DNA of 34,943 nucleotides from Gemmatimonadota bacterium (GTDB lineage Bacteria > Gemmatimonadota > Gemmatimonadetes > Gemmatimonadales > JACORV01): contig JACQVG010000046.1 in assembly GCA_016209905.1 (NCBI GenBank), positions 1 through 34,943 of the forward strand, read 5' to 3'. Below the pieces are notes generated by a model. That model saw nothing but the letters and a program-made list of their open reading frames with translations, ran no database searches and was not told where the DNA came from. A program made the position numbers and the translations under genes. Below are positions 27,407 through 34,943 of the stretch, piece after piece. How positions within the stretch are numbered: position 1 is the first letter of the stretch; each line of letters begins with the position of its first letter.

Positions 27407-28186
27407 TCAACCGGGCCCGGGCGTCGGGGCACGGCGAAAGACCCGACGCCACATCGCCACGAGCCCGACCGGTGGCAGGCCATCCAGGGCATACCGCAGC
27501 AGAAGCGGTCTCAGCCTGACCGCGCGCGCAGAGCACAACGCGAGATAGCTGCCGTACACACGCCAGACCTGTCGGAAGCCGAGCCCTCGCAGGTCTCGCG
27601 GCGTGTAGTGCGCGCGATGCCGCTCCAGTTCGTTCCCGAAGTCCGCGCCCTGCGGCCAGTAGTGCACCGGCACCGAGACCAGAACCGAGGAGGAAACCCG
27701 TCGCACGGCGTCCAGCAGCCTCGCTCCGGCCGCGCGCTCGATGTGCTCGAACACGTCGATGAGCAGCGCGACGTCATATCGCCGGGTGAGGTGCGGCACG
27801 AGCTCGAGCGCGTCGCCGATCAGAATCTCGTCGTAGACGGCCCGGTGCAGATCGGTCACGTACGGAGCGTGGCCCTCTATCCCGTCAATGCGAGCGCGCC
27901 GCTCCAGCGTCTCGCCGAGCCAGACGTCGAGGCACTCCCGGCACAGTACCCCGTACTTGCCGCTGCCCATGCCGATGTCGAGGACGCTCGTGGGCTCGAG
28001 CTGCAGAAGGATCTCGAGGATCGGCGAGATGGCTTGCGGATAGCTGGTCGGCGCCACGTGCCCCTGGAAGTGCGGGTTGCCGTAACTGATAGCCGGCCGG
28101 GCATCGGAAGGAAAGCAGAGACCTCCCGGCGACATGGCGCCGGGCATGCCGGCGCCGTATTTTCCCCCGGTGCGCAGTGCCGTCAC
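27407..28186 (-). CDS. class I SAM-dependent methyltransferase
   Basis: EPTSVLDIGMGSGKYGVLCRECLDVWLGE...RYDVALLIDVFEHIERAAGARLLDAV; start uncertain (28186, 28147 or 28135). Confidence 0.82.
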   Translation of the reverse strand: MTALRTGGKYGAGMPGAMSPGGLCFPSDARPAISYGNPHFQGHVAPTSYPQAISPILEILLQLEPTSVLDIGMGSGKYGVLCRECLDVWLGETLERRARIDGIEGHAPYVTDLHRAVYDEILIGDALELVPHLTRRYDVALLIDVFEHIERAAGARLLDAVRRVSSSVLVSVPVHYWPQGADFGNELERHRAHYTPRDLRGLGFRQVWRVYGSYLALCSARAVRLRPLLLRYALDGLPPVGLVAMWRRVFRRAPTPGPG

Positions 28187-28198
28187 CGCCGGCGCAAG

Positions 28199-28272
28199 GG
28201 GTGGTTAGCTCAGCTGGTTAGAGCGCTGGTCTCACATACCAGAGGTCGGGGGTTCGAGTCCCTCACCGCCCA
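28199..28272 (+). tRNA. tRNA-Val (CAC)
   Basis: Acceptor GGGTGGT/ACCGCCC + A73; D-arm AGCTCAGCTGGTTAGAGC; anticodon arm CTGGT-CTCACAT-ACCAG (CAC); T-arm GGGGG-TTCGAGT-CCCTC. No encoded CCA. Confidence 0.95.
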
Positions 28273-28313
28273 TTCGCAGCACCCCCGCCGGCTCGGGCGC
28301 GCGGCGACGCCGC

Positions 28314-29411
28314 CTAGGCCATCGCCTCCCGGTAGAGCATGAGATAGCGCTCGGCCATCAGGGCCGCCGTGTACTCGCGTTCGAGCACGGCGCGCGCGGC
28401 GCGACCCATCGCGTGGCGCGTGTCGGCGTCGCCCAACAACGCCGCCACGGCGTCGCGTAACGCGCCCACGTCGCCCGGCGGCACCACGAGCCCCGTGATG
28501 CCCGCCCGGTTCACCGCCGATACCCCGGTCGGCAGCGCCGTCGTCACGAGCGGCTTGCCGCACGCCATCGCCTCCAGCAGGACGATGCCGAACGCCTCGG
28601 CGACGGAGACCGCCGGCAGACAGAACAGGTCCGCGGCGTGATAGTACGCGGCGCGCAGCTCGTCGGGCACTCGGCCCGCGAAGACGACGTTGGGTGCCGC
28701 CAGCGCCCGCAGGCGCGCCTCCTCCGGGCCCGCCCCCACCAAGACCACCGTCGCGTCGAGGTCGCGCGTCGCCCGCAGCAGCACGTCCCAGCCCTTGTAG
28801 CCCACCAGCCGTCCGACGCCGAGCACGGCCGGGCGCGCGCCCCAGGCCGAGCGCAGGGCGCGGGCGCGGGCTTCCACGGCCGGCGTGGCCGCGAAAGCGG
28901 CGGGATCGATGCCGTAGGGGATCACTCGAACCTTGCCCTCCACGCCCGCGAGCTCTCGGCACGTCTCGATCAGCTGCGGCGCGCTCACGACCACGGCGCG
29001 GGCCCGGCGCAGCACCCGACCCACGACCGGCGCGTAGAGCGGCAGCAGGCCGCGCTGGCGCACGACATCGCTGTGGTGTGACACCAGCAGCGGACGACGA
29101 TCCGACAGCAGCACGGCCGCGTCGGCGAGCGGATTGGGGTGATGCACGTGGACGACGTCCGCTGCGGCAGTCCGGAGCGCGCGGAGCAGACCGAGCGCCA
29201 GCGGCTGCGAGTACAACACGCCCAGCGACGCCAGGCGCGTCACCCGGACCCCGTCCTGGGTCGTGACGCTCCCGCGACCGCGGACAGCCGCCACGACGCA
29301 CTCGACGTCTACGCCGCGCCGGACCAGGGCGGCGCTCAGGGTGGCGACGAACGTCTCCACCCCGCCGAGGTAGTCCGGCGGGTAGAACTTCCCGACGTGG
29401 AGGACATGCAC
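28314..29411 (-). CDS. glycosyltransferase family 4 protein
   Basis: MHVLHVGKFYPPDYLGGVETFVATLSAAL...VIPYGIDPAAF...AVLGVGRLVGYKGWDVLLRA...SVAEAFGIVLLEAMACGKPLVTTALPTGV. Confidence 0.93.
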   Translation of the reverse strand: MHVLHVGKFYPPDYLGGVETFVATLSAALVRRGVDVECVVAAVRGRGSVTTQDGVRVTRLASLGVLYSQPLALGLLRALRTAAADVVHVHHPNPLADAAVLLSDRRPLLVSHHSDVVRQRGLLPLYAPVVGRVLRRARAVVVSAPQLIETCRELAGVEGKVRVIPYGIDPAAFAATPAVEARARALRSAWGARPAVLGVGRLVGYKGWDVLLRATRDLDATVVLVGAGPEEARLRALAAPNVVFAGRVPDELRAAYYHAADLFCLPAVSVAEAFGIVLLEAMACGKPLVTTALPTGVSAVNRAGITGLVVPPGDVGALRDAVAALLGDADTRHAMGRAARAVLEREYTAALMAERYLMLYREAMA

Positions 29412-29424
29412 GAAGCGACGTCGC

Positions 29425-30894
29425 CTAGGCGATCGCCGCTGGGGGACTCACGCGGCCCGCGGCGACTACCAGGGCGGGACGCAGGACCTCGACGAGAAGA
29501 TTGACGTCGCTGAGGAGCGGGCGGCGCCCGTAGCGGCGAAAGACGGCCAGTTCGCCCTGAACCCTGCCGTCGCGTCCCACCTGGAACGGGATGTGGACGC
29601 CCCAGACGTCTTCGCGCACCGCGAAGCTGCGTTCGACCGCCGCGCCGTTCTCCAGCAGGTACTCGCGCCTCGGGGCGCCCGGGACGTCCGGCTGGATCGT
29701 GAGCCGCACCGCGTCGAACTCGCTGGTCGCGAACAGCCGGGCGACCAGCCCCACCATATCGTCCCAGTCCCGGCTGCGTTCCAGGGCCTGGGCCGCCTTC
29801 CGCACCTCGACGTTGAAGGCGATGGCGTGGGTGGAGCTCAAGCCCCGTTGCGCGATCCGCGCGAGCTCGTAGAACTCGTGCACGCGCAGATGGCGCACGG
29901 CGAACCACACCAGCGCACCGACCATCGTCAACACCACCGCCATCCCGCGCACGTTGGGATTGAGAAACAGCATGCTGGCGAGGGCGAACGCCGCGCAGAC
30001 CGCGTACAGGATCGCCGCGGCCTGCGCGTTGGTGAGGCCCAGATCGAGGAGCCGGTGGTGCAGGTGTTCGCGATCGCCCGTAAACAGCGGGACGCCGCGC
30101 GCGGCGCGCCGCACCACGGCGATCAGGGTATCGAGGACCGGCACCGCGAACGCCACGACGGGAATCGCGATGGCCACGATCGCCGGTCCTTTGGTGGCGC
30201 CCCGGATGGCGAGGATGGCCAGCGAGAAGCCCAGAAAGAGGCTTCCCGCATCCCCGAGGTAGATGCGCGCCGGCGGGAAGTTCCGGGGAAGGAACCCGAG
30301 GGTCGCCCCGGCCAGTGCCACGGCCAGCAGCGCCACCATCGGCTGCCCCAGCGAGACCGACGTGACGAACATCGCCAGCAGGGCGAACACGGCCGCGCCC
30401 GCCGCCGCGCCGTCAATGCCGTCCAGGAGGTTGAACGCGTTGGTGATCCCGACGATCCAGATCACCGTGAACGTGAGTCCGAGGACATCGCCCAGCTCGA
30501 CGATGCCGAACGGCAGCCAGACCGTGCTGGCTCGGACGCCCCCCAGAAAAAGCCCCACCGCGATGAGGATCTCGACGCCGAATTTCAGTCGCGGCGGGAG
30601 CCCCCGGACATCGTCAATTCCCCCGAGCACGAGGATGCCCAGCGCTCCGAGGTAGGCCACGCCCAGCTCCTGCACCGAATAGCGGACCAGCGCGCGGACC
30701 GGACCGAAGCCGAGGCTGAGAAGGAGGAGGGCCAGCAGCGTGCCCCCCACGATGGCCAGGCCCCCCGCGCGCGCGATGGCCGGATCTCTGCTGCGGTCCA
30801 GCGCGCCGAAGCGTCGGCCCACCCGCGCGGCGACCGGCGTGAGCAGCGACCCCAGCGCGACTGCCAGCAGGAACGTGAACAGGTAGGAGCGCAT
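29425..30894 (-). CDS. MraY/WecA-like polyprenyl-phosphate sugar-1-phosphate transferase with about 150 aa C-terminal extension
   Basis: NAFNLLDGIDGAAAG, ARIYLGDAGSLFLGFSLA, REHLHHRLLDLGLT motifs; C-terminal soluble region beyond the last TM segments. Confidence 0.9.
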   Translation of the reverse strand: MRSYLFTFLLAVALGSLLTPVAARVGRRFGALDRSRDPAIARAGGLAIVGGTLLALLLLSLGFGPVRALVRYSVQELGVAYLGALGILVLGGIDDVRGLPPRLKFGVEILIAVGLFLGGVRASTVWLPFGIVELGDVLGLTFTVIWIVGITNAFNLLDGIDGAAAGAAVFALLAMFVTSVSLGQPMVALLAVALAGATLGFLPRNFPPARIYLGDAGSLFLGFSLAILAIRGATKGPAIVAIAIPVVAFAVPVLDTLIAVVRRAARGVPLFTGDREHLHHRLLDLGLTNAQAAAILYAVCAAFALASMLFLNPNVRGMAVVLTMVGALVWFAVRHLRVHEFYELARIAQRGLSSTHAIAFNVEVRKAAQALERSRDWDDMVGLVARLFATSEFDAVRLTIQPDVPGAPRREYLLENGAAVERSFAVREDVWGVHIPFQVGRDGRVQGELAVFRRYGRRPLLSDVNLLVEVLRPALVVAAGRVSPPAAIA

Positions 30895-30961
30895 CTCGAA
30901 CCCCTCTCATCGTACGACAAACGTGGCGCCGGGGCAACGCCAACCCCATATTACGCGAGGC

Positions 30962-32419
30962 ATGCTGTACGCCCTGATTCCCGTGGTGGTGGCGGTGGTC
31001 TGCATATCGCTGGGCCGCCGCCTCTCCGCGCTGGTTCTCATTCTCGGCTACCTCAGCATCGAGGGGTTCCTCAAGCTCGTCTCGAACTACAACCGCGTCG
31101 TGCACGTGGGGATTGACCTGGTCGTCCTCGGTGTGGCGGCGAGCTGGGCGCTCGGAGCCCTGTATGCCGGCCGGGCACACTTCCCGCGCCTACCCTGGCT
31201 CTGGCTCATCGGCCTCCACGCGACGTGGCTGCTGCTCCAGCTCTTCAGCCCGTACAGCCCGGGCCTCATCCCGAGCATCGCCTCCTACAAGGTGCATCTT
31301 GCCGCGGTCCCCCTCTATTTCATCGCGGCCGCGGTGGTGCGGGAGCGGCGAGACGTCCTCAGGCTCTTCTATGCGATCGTGGTCATCTGCCTCGTTCCGT
31401 TCGTGACCGCTCTTCTCCAGTACGCACTCGGACCCGCGAGCGTCCTCAATCTGTCGCCGCGCGCGTGGGCGAACGTCAGCCAGTACCACGAATGGAGGCC
31501 GTTCGGAACGAGCCCGGTGCCTGGCGGCGCCTCCGTGTTCGCGTTCCTGGCCACGCCGCTGGCGATGGTTCTCTTGGTGGTGAAGCGCGAAGTGAAGTGG
31601 GCCCGGCTGATCGCGGTCGTCGGCATCGCGCTCGCGGTCGCAACATTCGTGGTCTCCGGCGTGCGGCAGATGATTCTCGCCTGCGCACTGGTCTTGCTTA
31701 CCATGGCGATGCTCGGCGTCAGCCGCGGGCGGGGGCGCGCGGCGCTCGCGCTGATGGTGGTGGTGATACTCGGAGCCGGAGCATACGTGGGAGTCCTGAC
31801 CTTCCTGAAACCGATGGCCACCGAAGCCGTCCTGCACGATCCGCGGTCCAAGCAGATCTGGCGCGAGCGCTCGGTCCTCGACCGCCTGCCGACGCTTCTC
31901 CAGGGCAAGACCTACCTCGAGGCGCGGCGGGGCGCCCTGCCGACCCTGATCAGCCGCGCGCGCCGCTACCCCTTCGGTGCCGGCCTCGGGCGGACCGGAT
32001 CGGCCGCCGGGGCGCTGCAGTCGCAGTTCAGGGCGAGCCCGGGACTGGGAGGCCTCCAGACCGAAGTCGGCTGGTCGGACAACTTCTTCGCGGACATGAT
32101 CGTGGAGACGGGGATTCCCGGGGCGCTCATGCTGACGACCATTCTCATCGGCATGATGATCGGCGCCGCGAGGCTGGCTCGGAGCGCGGCCGATCCGGTG
32201 ATCGCCACCTCCGCCGCCGCCATCGCGGGCCTGTTCCTGAGCTATCTCGCCATGTCCTGGGGATCGCAGCCGCTGATGGCCAACCCGTTCCTTGCCATGT
32301 TCTGGGTGTTCTCCGGCGTGCTGGCGGCGATGCGGCGCATGGTTCTGGAGGAGACCGGGTTGGAGGAGGGCGCCGAGGCGGAGCGGCCCGCCCTGACGGA
32401 GCTGGCGTTCCGTCGCTGA
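30962..32419 (+). CDS. O-antigen ligase/polymerase-like (Wzy/WaaL-type) membrane protein
   Basis: Polytopic protein MLYALIPVVVAVVCISLGRRLSALVLILGYLSIEGFLKLV..., central periplasmic-like loop FGAGLGRTGSAAGALQSQF...EVGWSDNFFADMIVETGIPGALML. Confidence 0.82.
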   Translation: MLYALIPVVVAVVCISLGRRLSALVLILGYLSIEGFLKLVSNYNRVVHVGIDLVVLGVAASWALGALYAGRAHFPRLPWLWLIGLHATWLLLQLFSPYSPGLIPSIASYKVHLAAVPLYFIAAAVVRERRDVLRLFYAIVVICLVPFVTALLQYALGPASVLNLSPRAWANVSQYHEWRPFGTSPVPGGASVFAFLATPLAMVLLVVKREVKWARLIAVVGIALAVATFVVSGVRQMILACALVLLTMAMLGVSRGRGRAALALMVVVILGAGAYVGVLTFLKPMATEAVLHDPRSKQIWRERSVLDRLPTLLQGKTYLEARRGALPTLISRARRYPFGAGLGRTGSAAGALQSQFRASPGLGGLQTEVGWSDNFFADMIVETGIPGALMLTTILIGMMIGAARLARSAADPVIATSAAAIAGLFLSYLAMSWGSQPLMANPFLAMFWVFSGVLAAMRRMVLEETGLEEGAEAERPALTELAFRR

Positions 32420-33633
32420 TGGGCTGGGCCGCCAAGGGGCCGGTGCGCATTCTCTTCGCCGTGCCCTACTCCGTCTGGCCCCCCACGGGCGGTGCGCGCA
32501 CCCGCACAGCCCACCTGATCGAGGGCCTGGCGCGCCACTTCGAGATACACCTCTTCACCCTGCGCGGCCCGGACGATCCTCCGGATGCGCCGCGCGAGCA
32601 CGCTCTCTGCGCGGCGATCGAGGTCGCGACGGCGCTCGATCCGAATCCGCGGCGCTTCTCCCTCGCCTGGCTTGCCCTTCGCCTCCGCTCGGTGCGCCAC
32701 CCGGCTCCCGCGTACTACACGCGACGGGCGCGCCGCGCGTTCGCCGCTCTTGCGGCGCGCCTCCGGCCGGAGCTCGTCGTGCTCGGCTTCTCGTGGATGC
32801 TGCCGTACGGCGCGGCGGCCGGGGACGCGCCCATCGTGGCGGACCAGCACAACTACGACCCCTTGCTCGCCCGGCGACGCGCCGCCGCCACGCGGGGAAT
32901 CGCCCGCCTCAAGTGGCGCGCCTATCACCTCCTCGCGGCGCGGGCCGAGCGGCGCAACCTCCGCCGCGTCCGGGCCATCGCGGCCGTCTCCCGGGAAGAG
33001 GCGGCGCTCTTCGCACGCGTGGCTCCGCACGCGGAGGTCGCGATCGTGCCGAACGGCGTGGACACCGCGTACTTTCGTCCGTCGCCCCTCGGCCGCGCCG
33101 TGCTGTTCACGGCTTCGATGAGCTACGCGCCCAACCGGGAGGCGGCCGAGTGGCTGGTGCGCGAGGTCTGGCCGGCGGTGCGGCGGGAGGAGCCGGGCGC
33201 CCAACTCCGCCTGGTAGGCTGGCGCGGCGAGACCGCGCTCGCCCACCTGCGGGGCGCACCCGGGGTCGCCGTCGTCGGCTCCGTACCGGATGTGCGCCCG
33301 GAGCTGGAAGGCGCCGCCGTGGCGGTGGCACCGCTCGCTGCGGGCGCGGGCACAAGGATCAAGATCCTGGAGGCCCTGGCCGCAGGACGGCCGGTGGTGA
33401 CCACGACCGTCGGGGCCGAGGGAATCAGCGTGGCAGATGGCGTGCACTGCCTGGTGCGGGACGATCCGCGGTCATTCGCCGAAGCCGTCGTTCGACTGCT
33501 GCGGGACCGCGAGCTCGCGACCCGGCTGGCCGGGCGGGGTCGCGCCCTGGTCGAGGAGCGCTACACCTGGGAGCAGGCCGCCGAGGCGTTTCGGGGGTTG
33601 TGCGAGCGCACCGCCCGGCGCCGGTCGGCGTGA
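32419..33633 (+). CDS. glycosyltransferase family 4 protein
   Basis: ILFAVPYSVWPPTGGARTRTAHLIEGLARHFEIHLFT...AIVPNGVDTAYFRP...VLFTASMSYAPNREAAEWLV...AGAGTRIKILEALAAGRPVVTTTVGAEGI; ATG overlaps upstream TGA. Confidence 0.92.
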   Translation: MGWAAKGPVRILFAVPYSVWPPTGGARTRTAHLIEGLARHFEIHLFTLRGPDDPPDAPREHALCAAIEVATALDPNPRRFSLAWLALRLRSVRHPAPAYYTRRARRAFAALAARLRPELVVLGFSWMLPYGAAAGDAPIVADQHNYDPLLARRRAAATRGIARLKWRAYHLLAARAERRNLRRVRAIAAVSREEAALFARVAPHAEVAIVPNGVDTAYFRPSPLGRAVLFTASMSYAPNREAAEWLVREVWPAVRREEPGAQLRLVGWRGETALAHLRGAPGVAVVGSVPDVRPELEGAAVAVAPLAAGAGTRIKILEALAAGRPVVTTTVGAEGISVADGVHCLVRDDPRSFAEAVVRLLRDRELATRLAGRGRALVEERYTWEQAAEAFRGLCERTARRRSA

Positions 33634-34703
33634 TCGCGCTCTATTGCCCCGATCTGCCGCCCACGCCCGGTGGGGTCTCCGATCACACGCTCGCCCTCGC
33701 CCGGGCCCTGGAGGCGATGGGACACCCTCCCGCGGTCTTCGGCCGGCGCGGCGACGCCGCCCTCTTCGCGCCCCTGCCGTGCCGGGTGGGGATGCGGCCC
33801 GGCGACGTCGCGGGGGCGGCGCGCGCGTACCACGTGGGCACCCTGGTGGTCCAGTACGTCCCTTTTCTCTTCGCGCGGCGCGGCGTGTCGCCCGCGCTGG
33901 TGATGGGCCTGCGGCGGATGGCGCGTCAGGGACTCCGTCTCGCGGTCATTGTCCACGAGCCATACGTACCGTTCACGAGGCTCGTCTGGCTTCTGACCGG
34001 ATGGCCGATGCGATGGCAGTTCGCCTACCTGATGCGCCTGGCCACGCACGTCTATACACCCGTGCCGCGCTTCGCAGAGCTCGCACGGCGATTCACGCGC
34101 CCTGAGGCACACGTTCGAGTCGCCCCCGTGGGAGCCACGCTGCCGATCTCGCGCGTGCCGCGAGAGGAGGCGAGGCGGGCACTCGGCCTCGACGACACCC
34201 GCGTCGCGATCGGCGTCTTCAGCCCGGCGGCGTCGGGATTCGCCCACGACTGGGTCGTGGCCGCGGTGCGGCGTCTCGATGGACGCCCCGAGGTCGTTTG
34301 GGTGCTGTTCGGTTTCGGCAGCGACCGGCCGCCGCCGGGCTACCCCATGGGGGGGAATGTCATCCGGCTCGGGCACTGTGATGCCCTCACGATCGGTCGC
34401 GTCATGCGCGCGCTGGACATCACGGTGGCGCCCTACGTGGACGGCCTGACCCTGCGCCGCACGGGTGCCATGCTCGCGCTCGCCCATGGCGTTCCGACGG
34501 TGAGCTCCACCGGCCCTCTCTTCGATTCGCAGCTCGCCGGGATTGCGGCGTGCGAGAACTCGGCCGAGGCGTTTGCGGCGCGCGTCGAGCGGCTCGTCAC
34601 CAGCCCCTCCGACCGGGTGGCCGTCGCCCGACGGTCCGCGGGCTACGATGCCGTCGCGTCCGGTCACGTCCTGGCGCGCCAGCTCGCCGCCGACCTCACG
34701 TGA
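33630..34703 (+). CDS. glycosyltransferase (GT4-like)
   Basis: VIALYCPDLPPTPGGVSDHTLALARALEAMG...ITVAPYVDGLTLRRTGAMLALAHGVPTVSSTG; GTG start overlapping upstream TGA. Confidence 0.85.
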   Translation: MIALYCPDLPPTPGGVSDHTLALARALEAMGHPPAVFGRRGDAALFAPLPCRVGMRPGDVAGAARAYHVGTLVVQYVPFLFARRGVSPALVMGLRRMARQGLRLAVIVHEPYVPFTRLVWLLTGWPMRWQFAYLMRLATHVYTPVPRFAELARRFTRPEAHVRVAPVGATLPISRVPREEARRALGLDDTRVAIGVFSPAASGFAHDWVVAAVRRLDGRPEVVWVLFGFGSDRPPPGYPMGGNVIRLGHCDALTIGRVMRALDITVAPYVDGLTLRRTGAMLALAHGVPTVSSTGPLFDSQLAGIAACENSAEAFAARVERLVTSPSDRVAVARRSAGYDAVASGHVLARQLAADLT

Positions 34704-34943
34704 TGGGCGCGGCCGGCCCTCGTTCCCCCGCGCCGGTTCCGGGCCGCGGCGGCCGCGGCAGGCCGATGAGAGTCGCCTACGTGTCGCCTCACGCGCATCG
34801 CGGGGGGGCGGAGCGGGTGACGAAGGAGCTCCTCGCGCACCACGACCGTGGTCTCTTCGAGCCCCGTGCGATCTTCTTGCGCGACGGCCCGCTCGTCGCG
34901 GAGGCACGGGAGCTCGGAGTGGCCGCCGAGGTACGGCCCGCAC
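34703..34943 (+). CDS. glycosyltransferase family 4 protein, N-terminal fragment (cut by window end)
   Basis: In-frame MRVAYVSPHAHRGGAERVTKELLAHHDRGLFEPRAIFLRDGPLVAEARELGVAAEVRPA; start 34703 or 34766. Confidence 0.75.
   Translation, partial: MGAAGPRSPAPVPGRGGRGRPMRVAYVSPHAHRGGAERVTKELLAHHDRGLFEPRAIFLRDGPLVAEARELGVAAEVRPA

Noticed and set aside
28160-28200. Duplicate of tRNA-Val 3' end (ccgtcaccgcc) as an att site
   Set aside because: Similarity limited to about 10 bp, consistent with chance.
28210-29301. 363 aa minus-strand ORF
   Set aside because: Out-of-frame with the convincing GT4 gene 28314..29411 and runs through the tRNA; Gly/Arg-rich shadow ORF.

Overview
High-GC bacterial chromosome segment. 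Gene order and content are compatible with a Gemmatimonadota-like genome, but taxonomy cannot be proven from the sequence alone. The left half (about 1-17.6 kb) is almost entirely minus-strand housekeeping operons: a GAF+SpoIIE/PP2C phosphatase, an RsbW-like kinase and a STAS protein (partner-switching module), pta-like, coaD, rsmD, recJ, a C4 zinc-ribbon protein, dnaG, a truncated GatB/YqeY remnant, rpsU, a HIT protein, rsmE, dnaJ, hrcA, hemW, dprA, obg, an asparaginase II family protein and an EamA transporter. The right half (about 17.7-34.9 kb) is a surface-polysaccharide region: a Wzi-like outer-membrane protein, an LhgO-like oxidoreductase, a heptose-7-P kinase-like PfkB protein, a flippase, several GT4 glycosyltransferases, SAM methyltransferases, FkbM, a radical SAM/SPASM protein, a WecA/MraY-like transferase and an O-antigen ligase/polymerase-like protein. 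It also contains two tRNA genes (CAU and Val-CAC). The most notable signal is at 24.28-25.59 kb. The 3' part of the CAU tRNA, its downstream spacer and the first codons of the FkbM gene are repeated 1,180 bp downstream at roughly 90% identity. The repeats bracket a methyltransferase gene that still carries what looks like the 3' tail of a foreign upstream gene. This looks like an integrase-less, tRNA-targeted cassette insertion in a polysaccharide locus. Secondary signals are a truncated yqeY fused tightly to dnaG and a mirrored pair of TATATT boxes 6-7 nt from the start codons of divergent genes (candidate leaderless transcripts).
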